Assembly: GCF_014836405.1 (NCBI RefSeq)
Contig: NZ_JACSQU010000003.1
Location: 248,001 to 312,000, forward strand
Reading direction: 5' to 3'
Length of the DNA stretch: 64,000 nt
Source of the DNA: Brevundimonas guildfordensis
GTDB taxonomy: Bacteria > Pseudomonadota > Alphaproteobacteria > Caulobacterales > Caulobacteraceae
The translations under genes were made by a program, and so were the position numbers. The notes under the pieces are model-generated. The model ran no database searches. It had not been told where the DNA came from and saw only the letters and a program-made list of their open reading frames with translations. This document shows positions 28,969-40,704 of the stretch, one piece after another. The stretch's first letter is position 1. Every line of letters starts with the position of its first letter.

Positions 28969-29367
28969 CTATCTCCGCCGGCGGACTTTACTTTTTTCGG
29001 TGAAAGCCGCCGCCACCATCGTCGCCAGCGCCGGATTGCGCAGGAAGATGAAGCCCCCGGCCAGCGCCGCCGCCGCGCCCAGGATCGGACGTTGCTGGAA
29101 CAGGTGCAGGGCGCGCGCGCCCAAGCCTTCCGGTTCCTCGTCTTCCTCCTCGTCGTCGTCGCCGCGCGCGCGTCGTACGAAGACCAGGGCGACGACGGTC
29201 GCGATCAGCGCGAACAGCAGCGCCGTCAGGGCGGCCGCTATCACCGGCGTCACGACCAGAAGCAGCAGGTAATAGACCGTGGCCCCCAGGGCGACCATGG
29301 CGACGAAGGCCGCGCCGGCGGCGACGAAGGTCGCCACCGCGCGGTTGATGAGCCCCCGACCGATCAT
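28969..29367 (-). CDS. Small membrane protein, holin-superfamily-like, with acidic loop
   Basis: 132 residues. Two adjacent hydrophobic segments (about 10-35 and 38-64), then a strongly acidic stretch [14 protein letters not shown] (69-81), then a third hydrophobic segment near the end ([16 protein letters not shown]) and a basic C-terminus. It resembles the holin-like membrane proteins that accompany DUF883 proteins in proteobacteria; the name does not imply lysis. Its ATG overlaps the stop of the DUF883 gene by one base (TGATG), so translation is coupled. Confidence 0.65.
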   Translation of the reverse strand: MIGRGLINRAVATFVAAGAAFVAMVALGATVYYLLLLVVTPVIAAALTALLFALIATVVALVFVRRARGDDDEEEDEEPEGLGARALHLFQQRPILGAAAALAGGFIFLRNPALATMVAAAFTEKSKVRRRR

Positions 29368-29711
29368 CAGCGGCGACGCCCGGCCAGCAGCAGGCCCAGA
29401 ACGACGCCGACGCCGAGCGCGATGGCGGTCGACTGGATCGGGCGCTCCTGCACCCGCTCGACCACATAGCGTTGGGCCTCGTCGAACTTCTCGGCGGCGT
29501 CATCGTAGTACTCGCGACCGCGCACCTTGGCGTCGTCGTAGTAGCCGCGCGCCTTTTCACGCAGTTCCTCGCCCTGCTCGCGCAGGCGGGTTTCAGCCTC
29601 GGAGGCCTTTTCCTTCAGACGCTGGGTTTCCTCGCGGGCGCCGGCCTTGAGGTCCTCCTTCAGGGTCTTGAGGTCGTTCTTGATGTCTTCACGAGCCTTG
29701 GACGTGGCCAT
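29367..29711 (-). CDS. DUF883 (ElaB/YqjD-like) membrane-anchored protein
   Basis: 114 residues: a long charged coiled-coil (about 5-60: repeats of ELREKA/RLKEKASEAE character), a Tyr-rich hinge (GYYDDAKVRGREYYDD), then a C-terminal hydrophobic helix (STAIALGVGVVLGLLLAG) and GRRR. ElaB/YqjD proteins use this helix to sit in the inner membrane and bind ribosomes in stationary phase; whether this one does is not shown. The ATG at 29711 replaces a much longer open frame. First gene of the pair with the membrane protein at 28969. Confidence 0.8.
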   Translation of the reverse strand: MATSKAREDIKNDLKTLKEDLKAGAREETQRLKEKASEAETRLREQGEELREKARGYYDDAKVRGREYYDDAAEKFDEAQRYVVERVQERPIQSTAIALGVGVVLGLLLAGRRR

Positions 29712-29854
29712 GATGCGCGCTCCGCTCCTTGTGTAAGCTTGACGATTAAATAGAGAAGCCCTGCCCGGAACGCCACACCGACGATCAAGGTTCCTGCAGT
29801 GCGGCGCGCCCGTCCCATCTGGCGCGCGGCGCGCCACGCTTCTAGAACAGCGCC

Positions 29855-30508
29855 ATGACCCAATGGTTGTTCCCGCCCGCCCCGACGCCGTCCCTGCCGA
29901 TTGAGGGCGATGCGCGTCGCCTGCCCGTGCGGCGCATCCTGTGCGTCGGCCAGAACTACGCGGCTCATGCCCGCGAGATGGGCGCCGATCCGGACAAGCC
30001 CGCGCCCTTCTTCTTCGCCAAGCCCAGCGACGCCCTGGTTTCGGACGGCGCCGATCCGACCTATCCGCCGGCGACGCAGAACCTGCATTACGAAGTCGAG
30101 CTGGTCGTGGCCTTGGGCGAGGATGCCCGTCCGGTCGGCTGGGCCGTGGGCGTCGATCTGACGCGGCGCGACCTTCAGGCCGAGGCCAAGGCCAAGGGCC
30201 GCCCGTGGGAGGCGGGCAAGGCGTTTGACCAGTCCGCCCCGTGCGGCGCGCTGAGCCTGACGCCGCCCGCGCCGGATGCGGCCATCGACCTGAAGGTCAA
30301 CGGCGCGGTGCGTCAGTCCAGCCGCCTGTCCGACATGATCTGGGATGTGGACGGCGTTCTGTCCAAGGCGGCCGAACTGTGGGCGCTCCGGCCCGGCGAC
30401 CTGATCTTTACCGGCACGCCTGAAGGGGTCGGCCCGCTGAATCCCGGCGATCAAGTTGAGGCGGTCATCGCCGGCCTGCCGCCGCTCAGCTTCACGGTGC
30501 GATCATGA
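29855..30508 (+). CDS. Fumarylacetoacetate hydrolase-family protein
   Basis: 217 residues, FAH-type C-terminal domain: VGQNYAAHAREMG (31-43), metal ligands Glu80 and Glu82 in LHYEVELVVALGED, Asp101 in VGVDLTRRD, and TGTPEGVGPL. The size fits fumarylpyruvate hydrolase or FAHD1-like acylpyruvase/oxaloacetate decarboxylase. The next gene, a zeta-class GST, overlaps by 4 bases (ATGA); this pair occurs in the gentisate and homogentisate routes, where the isomerase product is the hydrolase substrate. No dioxygenase is in the window, so the substrate remains an inference. Confidence 0.85.
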   Translation: MTQWLFPPAPTPSLPIEGDARRLPVRRILCVGQNYAAHAREMGADPDKPAPFFFAKPSDALVSDGADPTYPPATQNLHYEVELVVALGEDARPVGWAVGVDLTRRDLQAEAKAKGRPWEAGKAFDQSAPCGALSLTPPAPDAAIDLKVNGAVRQSSRLSDMIWDVDGVLSKAAELWALRPGDLIFTGTPEGVGPLNPGDQVEAVIAGLPPLSFTVRS

Positions 30509-31152
30509 TCCTGCACGGCTACTGGCGCTCGGGCACCAGCTATCGCACCCGCATCGCCCTCAATCTGAAAGGGCTGGAGTATCAGCAGGAGGCGCTGGAC
30601 CTGCGCACCGGCGCGCAGAAATCCGACGCCTATCTCAGGCTCAATCCGCAAGGCCTGGTCCCGGCGCTGGAGACGGACGACGGCCTGGTGCTGACCCAGA
30701 GCCCGGCCATTCTGGAGTGGCTGGAGGAAACCCATCCCGAGCCGCCGCTGCTGCCGTCGGACGCGGCGGGCCGGGCGCAGGTGCGGGCGATGGCGGCGGT
30801 GATCGGCTGCGACATCCATCCGCTGAACAATTTGCGGGTGCTGAAGGCGGTGCGAGGCCTGAACCCCGATCAGATGGGCGCCGATCAGGCGGGCGTGGAC
30901 GCCTGGGCCGGCCGGTGGATCATCGACGGCTTCACCGCCCTGGAGACCCTGGTCGCACGCCACAGCGAGGGCTGGTGCTTCGGCGCGGTGCCGACGCTGG
31001 CGGACTGCTATCTGATTCCGCAGCTCTATTCCGCCCGACGGTTCCACGTTGATCTGGCCGCCTTTCCCCGTCTGCTGGAGATTGAATCGCGGGCCGAAGC
31101 TCACCCCGCCTTCATCGCCGCCCTGCCGGAAAACCAGCCGGACGCGGATTAA
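30505..31152 (+). CDS. maiA: Maleylacetoacetate/maleylpyruvate isomerase (zeta GST)
   Basis: 215 residues: N-terminal thioredoxin-fold GST domain with the zeta landmark RSGTSYRTRIALNLKG (8-23; most relatives read SSxSxRVRIAL, so the Ser motif is altered), the PALETDDGLVLTQSPAILEW glutathione contact, and the C-terminal helical domain with PTLADCYLIPQ. It should isomerise a cis double bond of maleylacetoacetate or maleylpyruvate with glutathione. The start overlaps the hydrolase stop by 4 bases, so the two are coupled. The pathway depends on genes outside the window. Confidence 0.85.
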   Translation: MILHGYWRSGTSYRTRIALNLKGLEYQQEALDLRTGAQKSDAYLRLNPQGLVPALETDDGLVLTQSPAILEWLEETHPEPPLLPSDAAGRAQVRAMAAVIGCDIHPLNNLRVLKAVRGLNPDQMGADQAGVDAWAGRWIIDGFTALETLVARHSEGWCFGAVPTLADCYLIPQLYSARRFHVDLAAFPRLLEIESRAEAHPAFIAALPENQPDAD

Positions 31153-31221
31153 GCGTCTTCGTTCACCAACGGCGTTGATTTCGGTCAATCTCCCTTAAGC
31201 TTTGGCGGCGAAAGTGACGGC

Positions 31222-32121
31222 GTGAGATTCGCCGTTCCGCCCTCTCCGGCCGACAAACTCGCCATCGCCCTGGTGGTTGAGCCTGATCGGTCCCGCCCGC
31301 TGCCGCCCGGCCAGCGGGAAGAGGCGACGCGCCACCTGCTCCATACCGCCGGAGATTCCGGCATCGGCCTGGTCGCCACTCGGCCCGAGGGCGATGTCGA
31401 GCGCATGCTGGGCCAAGCCTGGCCCTTCCCCTCACCGTTCCGCGTCACCGTGCGCACCGTGCCCCTGGCCGACGGTCTGGACCGGGTCGAGGCGCGCGCC
31501 CGACGCTCGCTGGAGCGCATGGGCCTGCCGCGCGGCGACGCCGTCCTGGTGCAGAACGCCGCCGATCTGGCGGGCGCCGAGGGCCGCGCCCTGTGGGATC
31601 GCCTGCAGGCGCTGAAGGATCGCGGCGTCTTCCGCAAGGTCGGCTTCATCGCCACGGTCGAGGATGGCCCGGCCCTGCTGGCCCGCCGCTTCCAGCCCGA
31701 CGTGGTGCAACTGACCTGCAACATCCTGGATCAGCGCGCGGCGCGTTCCGGCGTCATCGCCGATCTGGCCTCTCAGGGCATCGAGGTGCATCTGGCCTCG
31801 GTCTTCGCCCAGGGGCTGCTGTTCGCCAACCGCGAGAGCCTGCCGCCGGAACTGGCCGACCACGGCATGGCCCTGTCGCGCACCCGTCGCCGTCTGGCCG
31901 AGGCGCGGGTCGATCCGATGCAGGCGGCGCTGGCCTACGCCCTGACCCTGCCGGGCGTGGCGTCGGTCATCGCCAGCGTGGCCTCGTCGGCTGAACTGCG
32001 CGCCATCATCGCCGCCTCCCACGCTCCGCGTCCCGACATCGACTGGGACGCCCTGGCGCTGGATGAGGCGCCCGCCGCCCTGGCCTCGCGCCCGCGTCTG
32101 CGGCTGGTGAGCGCGGCCTGA
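31222..32121 (+). CDS. Aldo/keto-reductase-like protein lacking the catalytic tetrad
   Basis: 299 residues with an aldo/keto reductase plan: an early helix (ATRHLLHTAGDSGIG), the R..ERMLG segment, RRSLERMGL, and the late ALAYALTLPGVASVIASVAS that matches the phosphate-binding end of the barrel. Aligned by eye, the four catalytic residues are all changed: Asp to Ala52, Tyr to Glu56, Lys to Arg78 and His to Gln111. It is therefore unlikely to be a reductase; a binding or regulatory role is possible. GTG start at 31222 without a strong ribosome site. It follows maiA by 69 bases and may share its transcript. Confidence 0.65.
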   Translation: MRFAVPPSPADKLAIALVVEPDRSRPLPPGQREEATRHLLHTAGDSGIGLVATRPEGDVERMLGQAWPFPSPFRVTVRTVPLADGLDRVEARARRSLERMGLPRGDAVLVQNAADLAGAEGRALWDRLQALKDRGVFRKVGFIATVEDGPALLARRFQPDVVQLTCNILDQRAARSGVIADLASQGIEVHLASVFAQGLLFANRESLPPELADHGMALSRTRRRLAEARVDPMQAALAYALTLPGVASVIASVASSAELRAIIAASHAPRPDIDWDALALDEAPAALASRPRLRLVSAA

Positions 32122-32139
32122 TCCACAGAGCTGTCCACA
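32119..32139 (+). promoter_or_regulatory. Two DnaA-box-like sites upstream of mutS
   Basis: TGATCCACA (32119-32127) and CTGTCCACA (32131-32139) in the same orientation, 12 bases apart. The consensus is TTATCCACA; TGATCCACA is the form of the G-boxes at the Caulobacter origin. They start on the last bases of the AKR-like gene and end 77 bases before the mutS ATG. Confidence 0.45.
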
Positions 32140-32216
32140 GGCGGCCCTTCGTCTGGGCATGAGGGACGCCGCCCGCGCTTGAGGCCGCCGTCCCGATCCG
32201 CCACCCTGCGGCCCAG

Positions 32217-34920
<2,704 letters not shown>

Positions 34921-34922
<2 letters not shown>

Positions 34923-34949
34923 ATCCTGGCGTCCGCCGGGATGAGCGGT
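34921..34949. repeat. Solo REP-like palindrome after mutS
   Basis: ATCCTGGCGTCCGCCGGGAT followed by GAGCGG: one diverged copy of the arm found twice, inverted, at 5607-5729. It overlaps the mutS stop and ends 16 bases before the glnD start. Confidence 0.7.
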
Positions 34950-34965
34950 AGATAGGGAGCATGCT

Positions 34966-37668
34966 ATGGTCGTCGCCGTGACCGCACCGCCTCCGCTCCC
35001 GTCCGCCGTTCTCGAAGCCGCTTCCGCGCCGGACCCGCGCGCCGCCGTCACCGCGCTCTTGCGTGAAAGTTTCGACGCCGACCGCGTCCGCGCCGCGCGC
35101 CGGGCCGAGAGCGCCACCGACGGCGCCGAAGCGGCGCGCCTCTACGCCGAGGCCGCTGACGCCCTGCTGGCCACCCTGTGGCGCTTTACGACCGAACAGG
35201 TCCATCCGGCGCCGGACGAGCGGCTGAGCCTGCTGGCGGTCGGCGGCTATGGGCGCGGGGTGCTGGCGCCCTTTTCGGACCTCGACCTGCTGTTCCTGCG
35301 GCCCGGCCAGGCGATCAGCCCGCGCGCCCAGGCGGTGGTCGAGTTCGTCCACTACGTCCTGTGGGACCTGGGACTGAAGGTCGGTTCGGCCTTTCGCTCC
35401 ATTGGCGAGACCCTGGCGCTGGCGCGCGACGACATGACGGTGCGCACCACCCTGCTGGAGGCGCGGGTGCTGGCGGGGGATGCCGGCCTGGGCGAGAGCC
35501 TTCTCAAGCGGTTCCGCAGCGAGGTCGCCCGCGCTGATCCGCGCCCCTTCATCGCCGCGAAGATGTCCGAGCGCGACGTGCGCCTGCAGAAGACCGGCGC
35601 CGTCCGCTACCGCGTCGAGCCGAACGTCAAGGACGGCAAGGGCGGGCTGCGCGACCTCAACACCCTGTTCTGGATCGCCCGGTCGCTGGCCCCGGACAGC
35701 GAGCGGGGGCAGGCGGCGCTGGAGGGCCTGCTGACCGCGCGGGAGCTGCGCAGCTTCCGCGAGGCGATCGGCTTCCTGTGGCGGGTGCGCATCCTGCTGC
35801 ACCTGGTCGCCGGGAGGCCGGAGGAGAAGCTGACCTTCGACGTCCAGCCCGAGATCGCCCGACGCATGGGCTGGCGCGGGCGCGGCGACGAACTGGCGGT
35901 CGAGCGCTTCATGCGCCGTTATTTCCAGGTCGCGCGCGAGGTCGGCGCCCTGACCCGCGCCGTCTCGGCCCAGCTGGAGGCGCGCCAGCAGAAGAAGGCC
36001 GAAGGTCTGGCGCGCGGCCTGTCGCGCCTGATCCGGCGCCGACGGGTCAAGCTGGCCTTCGACGGGCTGGCGGTGGAGGAGGGGCGGCTGACCGTGACGG
36101 GCGCCAATGTCTTCGCCCGCGATCCGGCGCGGCTGCTGCTGCTGTTTGTCGAGGCGGACCGGCTGGATCTGGACCTGCACCCCGACGCCTTCGCCGCCGT
36201 GATCCGCTCGCTGACGCTGGTGACGCCCGCCCTGCGCCGCGACCCGCGCGCGGCCGAGGCCTTCCTGACGGTGCTGGCGCATGGCCAGCGCCCTTACCGC
36301 GTCCTGTCGATCATGAACGAGACGGGCCTGCTGGGCCGCTTCCTGCCCGAGTGGGGGCGGATCGTCGGCCAGACCCAGTTCAACATGTATCACGCCTATA
36401 CGGTGGACGAGCACACCCTGCAGGCGGTCGGCGTCATCAACGACATCGGCCGCGGCAAGCTGAAGGCGGACCACCCGGCCTCGACCGTCATCGTCCCTCG
36501 CATCGCCGACATCGAGGCCCTGATGCTGGCCATGCTGTTGCACGATGTGGGCAAGGGCGGCGACCGGGGCCAGTTGGAGGACGGGGCCATCGCCGCGCGC
36601 CGGGCCTGCGAGCGGCTGGGCGTCGATCCGCGGCGGATCGAGCTGGTCGTCTGGCTGGTGCGCCATCACCTGCTGATGAGCGACTACGCCCAGAAGCGCG
36701 ACGTGTCCGATCCCTCGACCGTGCGCGCCTTCGCCGAGGCGGTGGGCGATCCGGAGCGGCTGCGGATGCTGATGGTGCTGACGGTGGCCGACATCCGCGC
36801 CGTCGGGCCGGGCGTCTGGAACGGCTGGAAGGGGCAGTTGATGCGCGCCCTGTTCGAGGCGACCGAGGCCCTGTTCCGCGGGGACGCCGTGACGCGCGAA
36901 GACCCTCTGGCCGATCATCCGGCCCTGGTCGAGCGGGCGCGGCGCGAAGGCGCGGCGGTCGAGGCCCTGCCCGCCGAGGGGCCGCTGGCGTCTACCGCCC
37001 GCGTGGCTGTGGCGGCGCGCGACCGGCCCGGCCTGTTCGCCGATCTGGCGGCCACGCTGTCGATGGCGGGCGCCGACGTGGTGGGCGCGCGGCTGGCCAC
37101 GGCCGACGACGGCATGGCGCTGGACGTGTTCGAGATTCAGGACGGGGCGGGCGAACCCTATGGCGGGCGCGAGCCGCGACGGTTGGCCATTCTGGTCAAG
37201 GCGATGGAGCGGGCGGTGCTGAAGGGCGCGCGGACCTCGGCCATGCAGGCGCCGCGGGTCAGCGCCCGCCGCGCCGTGTTCGAGGTACGCCCCGTGGTGC
37301 GGATCGACGCCGATACGGGCACCAGCGCCGTGGTGATCGAGGTCTCGGGCGCCGACCGCCCCGGCCTGCTGGCCGATCTGGCGCGGACGATTTCGGCGCA
37401 TGGCTATTCGACCCGATCGGCCCACGTCGCCAGCTTCGGCGAACGGGCGGTGGACGGCTTCTACATCACCGACGCCGACGGCCGGAAACCCAAGGACAAG
37501 GCGAAGCTGGAGGCGCTGAGAACCGACCTGCTGGAGGTGCTGGACCGCGCGCCTCAGGGGCCGGCGGGACGGCGCATAGTCCCCGTGCGCGCCAGCATGC
37601 GCGACGTCTCGGATCTGGAGGGCGCCATGGGCCGCAAGCCCGTATCCAGCGGCCCGCAGGCGCGCTAA
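34966..37668 (+). CDS. glnD: [Protein-PII] uridylyltransferase GlnD
   Basis: 900 residues in the family order: nucleotidyltransferase domain with GGYGRGVLAPFSDLDLLFL (about 88-106), a helical linker, the HD hydrolase domain with LLHDVGKGGDRGQ (His526, Asp527), and two C-terminal ACT domains (about 680-755 and 790-870; RPGLFADLAATLSMAGADV and RPGLLADLARTISAHGYST). It adds or removes UMP on PII in response to glutamine, so it is the nitrogen sensor. The N-terminal Ala/Pro-rich 30 residues are variable. AGGGAG precedes the ATG. It lies 43 bases after mutS. Confidence 0.96.
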   Translation: MVVAVTAPPPLPSAVLEAASAPDPRAAVTALLRESFDADRVRAARRAESATDGAEAARLYAEAADALLATLWRFTTEQVHPAPDERLSLLAVGGYGRGVLAPFSDLDLLFLRPGQAISPRAQAVVEFVHYVLWDLGLKVGSAFRSIGETLALARDDMTVRTTLLEARVLAGDAGLGESLLKRFRSEVARADPRPFIAAKMSERDVRLQKTGAVRYRVEPNVKDGKGGLRDLNTLFWIARSLAPDSERGQAALEGLLTARELRSFREAIGFLWRVRILLHLVAGRPEEKLTFDVQPEIARRMGWRGRGDELAVERFMRRYFQVAREVGALTRAVSAQLEARQQKKAEGLARGLSRLIRRRRVKLAFDGLAVEEGRLTVTGANVFARDPARLLLLFVEADRLDLDLHPDAFAAVIRSLTLVTPALRRDPRAAEAFLTVLAHGQRPYRVLSIMNETGLLGRFLPEWGRIVGQTQFNMYHAYTVDEHTLQAVGVINDIGRGKLKADHPASTVIVPRIADIEALMLAMLLHDVGKGGDRGQLEDGAIAARRACERLGVDPRRIELVVWLVRHHLLMSDYAQKRDVSDPSTVRAFAEAVGDPERLRMLMVLTVADIRAVGPGVWNGWKGQLMRALFEATEALFRGDAVTREDPLADHPALVERARREGAAVEALPAEGPLASTARVAVAARDRPGLFADLAATLSMAGADVVGARLATADDGMALDVFEIQDGAGEPYGGREPRRLAILVKAMERAVLKGARTSAMQAPRVSARRAVFEVRPVVRIDADTGTSAVVIEVSGADRPGLLADLARTISAHGYSTRSAHVASFGERAVDGFYITDADGRKPKDKAKLEALRTDLLEVLDRAPQGPAGRRIVPVRASMRDVSDLEGAMGRKPVSSGPQAR

Positions 37669-37698
37669 GGCGTTTGGGGACCGAGCGCAGGAACAGCC

Positions 37699-39393
37699 GT
37701 GAACGACAAGATTGACCCCATCGAACCGGCCGCGCCTATCTCAGCAGCGAACGCCACGGTCGAGCCGGTGGTCCAGCCGCCCGCCTCCGCCGCGACGGCC
37801 CAGCCCAAGGGCGGGGTGGCGCGATCCTCGGCCATTTTCAGCGCCATGACCCTGCTCAGTCGTCTGGCCGGGTTCGCGCGCGATCTGGTCATCACGGCGG
37901 CGCTGGGCGCTTCGGCGGGACCGGCGGCCGACGCCTATTACACGGCGCTGAACTTCCCCAATCTTTTCCGGCGCATCTTCGCAGAAGGCGCCTTCGCCGC
38001 CGCCTTCGTGCCCGCCTACGCCAAGACGCTGAAGAGCGAAGGGGAGGCGGCGGCCGACAAGGTCGCGACCGACGCCCTGGCCGCCGTAGCCGCCGTCACG
38101 GTGGCCCTGACCGTGGTCGCCCAGTTGGCCATGCCGTGGCTGATGACCGTCATCAACATCGGCTTCCTGGATGATCCGGCGCGCTTCAAACTGGCGGTGA
38201 TCCTGACCCAGATCACGATGCCCTATCTGCCCTGCATGGCCATCGCCGCCCTGCTCAGCGGGGTGCTGAACGCGCGCGGCCGCTTCATCGTCTCGGGCGC
38301 CTATCCGATCCTGCTGAACCTGATCATGCTGGCCGCCGTCATCCCGGTGAAGGGCGATCAGATCGAGGCCGCCTACGCCGCCTCGTGGGCCGTGCTGGTC
38401 GCGGGCGTGGCGCAGGCGGGCCTGTGCTGGTGGGCGGCGCGCAAGGCGGGGGCGAACATCCGCCTCAGCCTGCCGAAGATGACCCCGGCGGTGAAGGCCA
38501 TCATCATCACCGCCATCCCGGCCGCCATCGGCAACAGCGCGACCCAGATCAACGTCTTCATCTCCGGCAACCTGTCCAGCTTCGTCGACGGCGGCCGCAC
38601 CTGGCTGGCGACGGCGGACCGGCTGTATCAGCTGCCCCTGGGTCTGGTCGGGGTGGCCATCGGCATCGCTCTTCTGCCCAAGCTGTCGTCGGCGGTGGCG
38701 TCCAAGGATCATGCCCAGCAGCAGGCTTCGATGGACGAGGCGCTGATCCTGTCGATGGCCCTGACCCTGCCGGCGGCGGCGGCCCTGATGGCCATGCCCT
38801 ATTTCCTGATCGACGCCCTGTTCACGCGCGGCGCCTTCCTGCAGGTCGACGCCGTCAACACCGCCCAGGCCCTGCTGCATTTCGGCTGGGGCGTGCCCGC
38901 TTTCGTGCTGATCCGCATTCTGGCCCCCGCCTTCTTCGCGCGCGGCGACACGCGCCGGCCCATGGTTTTCGCCCTGATCTCGGTGGCGGTGAACGCGGTG
39001 CTGGCCATCGGCCTGTTCAATCTGGGCATGGGGGTGTCAGGCATCGCGGCGGCGGTCAGCGCCTCGGCCTGGACCAATGTGCTGCTTCTGGGCGCGACCC
39101 TGTGGCGGCGCGAGCATTATCGACCCAGCCCGCGCGCCCTCTGGCGGCTGGGCCGCATCGCCCTGGCCAGCGCAGGGCTGGCGGCGGTGGTCGGGGCGGC
39201 GTCCTGGGCGCGGCCCATGCTGCAGACGCCCGTTCAGGACCTGCTGGCGATGGCGGGTTCGAGCCACGGCGCCAAGGAGATCACCCTGCTGCTGGTCGTG
39301 GCCGCGGGCGGCGTGGCCTATGTCGCTCTGGCCTTCCTGACGCGCGCCGTCACCGTGGCCGAGGTCAAGGGACTGGTGCGGCGGGCGCGGTGA
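37699..39393 (+). CDS. murJ: Lipid II flippase MurJ (MviN)
   Basis: 564 residues, about 14 membrane helices, MOP superfamily. After a 45-residue hydrophilic extension rich in Pro and Ala come the family motifs MTLLSRLAGFARDLVI and NLFRRIFAEGAFAAAFVPAY. It moves lipid II across the inner membrane for peptidoglycan synthesis. The start is GTG at 37699 after AGGA; an ATG further in would cut the extension. It lies 30 bases after glnD, probably co-transcribed. Confidence 0.96.
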   Translation: MNDKIDPIEPAAPISAANATVEPVVQPPASAATAQPKGGVARSSAIFSAMTLLSRLAGFARDLVITAALGASAGPAADAYYTALNFPNLFRRIFAEGAFAAAFVPAYAKTLKSEGEAAADKVATDALAAVAAVTVALTVVAQLAMPWLMTVINIGFLDDPARFKLAVILTQITMPYLPCMAIAALLSGVLNARGRFIVSGAYPILLNLIMLAAVIPVKGDQIEAAYAASWAVLVAGVAQAGLCWWAARKAGANIRLSLPKMTPAVKAIIITAIPAAIGNSATQINVFISGNLSSFVDGGRTWLATADRLYQLPLGLVGVAIGIALLPKLSSAVASKDHAQQQASMDEALILSMALTLPAAAALMAMPYFLIDALFTRGAFLQVDAVNTAQALLHFGWGVPAFVLIRILAPAFFARGDTRRPMVFALISVAVNAVLAIGLFNLGMGVSGIAAAVSASAWTNVLLLGATLWRREHYRPSPRALWRLGRIALASAGLAAVVGAASWARPMLQTPVQDLLAMAGSSHGAKEITLLLVVAAGGVAYVALAFLTRAVTVAEVKGLVRRAR

Positions 39394-39566
39394 GCTTGCC
39401 CTTCGCGACCCGAACCGATAAGCGCGAGGGTATGGCGCTTTCGGGACGATTTCTCGCTCACGGACGATGGCGCGGCTGATCCGCCGCCCCGGGCTTCCGC
39501 ACGCCCGCCTTTCGCACGCGAAACCGTGCGCCGACATTCGCCTTTCGACTTCCGAGATCCGCTATC

Positions 39567-40604
39567 ATGACTGACCAGACCCCGGCCCAATACACCGGCC
39601 CGCGCCGCATCCTGTCCGGCATCCAGGCCTCCGGCGCCCTGCACCTGGGCAACTATCTGGGCGCGCTGAAGCGCTTCACCGAACTGCAGGACACGGGCGC
39701 GCCCCTGTTCGTCTTCGTCGCCGACATGCACGCCATCACCGTCTGGCAGGAGCCCGAGAAGCTGGCCGCCCAGACGCGCGAGATCGCGGCGGCCTACCTG
39801 GCCTCGGGCCTGGACCCGGCCAAGGCCGTCATCTTCCCGCAATCGGCGGTGCCGGCTCATGCCGAACTGGCCTGGATCTTCAACTGCGTCGGCCGCCTCG
39901 GCTGGCTGGACCGGATGACCCAGTTCAAGGAGAAGTCGGGCAAGCACAAGGAACGCTCCAGCGTCGGCCTCTACACCTATCCGGTGCTGCAGGCGGCGGA
40001 CATCCTGCTCTACAAGGCGACCGAGGTGCCGGTCGGCGAGGACCAGAAGCAGCATCTGGAGCTGACCCGCGACATCGCTCAGAAGTTCAACAACGACTTC
40101 AACGCGCCCGGCTACTTCCCCTTGCCCGAGCCGCTGATCCAGGGCCCGGCGACGCGGGTGATGTCCCTGCGCGACGGCGCGGCCAAGATGTCCAAGTCCG
40201 ATCCGTCGGACCTGTCGCGCATCAACCTGACCGACGACGCCGACGCCATCGCCAACAAGATCCGCAAGGCCAAGACCGACATGGAGCCGCTGCCGGAAAC
40301 GGTCGAGGGTCTGGAAGGCCGGCCCGAGGCCAAGAACCTGGTGGCCATCTACGCCGCCCTGGCCGACACCACGCGCGAAGCCGTTCTGGCGGAGTTCGCG
40401 GGGCAGGGCTTCGGCGCCTTCAAGCCGAAGCTGGCCGAGCTGGCCGTGTCGTCGATGGCCAATGTCACCGCCGAGATGCGCCGCCTGATGAACGACCCGG
40501 CCGAGATCGACCGCGCCCTGGCCGCCGGCGCCGAAAAGGCGCGCGAGATCGCCGAGCCGACCATCGCCGAGGTCAAGAAGATCGTCGGCTTCTGGCAGGG
40601 CTGA
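39567..40604 (+). CDS. trpS: Tryptophanyl-tRNA synthetase
   Basis: 345 residues, class I synthetase charging tRNA-Trp. HIGH-type motif HLGN at 26-29 ([11 protein letters not shown]) and KMSKS at 207-211, both intact. The C-terminal anticodon-binding part ends at [14 protein letters not shown]. The 173 bases between murJ and trpS hold no gene; a separate promoter is possible. Three GGGCTGAG steps follow the stop. Confidence 0.98.
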   Translation: MTDQTPAQYTGPRRILSGIQASGALHLGNYLGALKRFTELQDTGAPLFVFVADMHAITVWQEPEKLAAQTREIAAAYLASGLDPAKAVIFPQSAVPAHAELAWIFNCVGRLGWLDRMTQFKEKSGKHKERSSVGLYTYPVLQAADILLYKATEVPVGEDQKQHLELTRDIAQKFNNDFNAPGYFPLPEPLIQGPATRVMSLRDGAAKMSKSDPSDLSRINLTDDADAIANKIRKAKTDMEPLPETVEGLEGRPEAKNLVAIYAALADTTREAVLAEFAGQGFGAFKPKLAELAVSSMANVTAEMRRLMNDPAEIDRALAAGAEKAREIAEPTIAEVKKIVGFWQG

Positions 40605-40704
40605 GGCTTTTGGGCTGAGCCTTGTGGGCTGAGCGGCGGGTTTCGGACGCGGCGTTGCGAGTCTCGCTTCCGTCGCCGCGTCTTCGCGCCTAGAGCGTCG
40701 AGGC

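Noticed and set aside
28969..29367. Phage remnant suggested by the holin-like membrane protein
   Set aside because: Its neighbours are envelope genes and the pairing with DUF883 is a known chromosomal arrangement; no phage gene lies near.
40599..40633. Three GGGCTGAG steps after trpS
   Set aside because: A short local run of about 13 bases period; too few copies to call a repeat.
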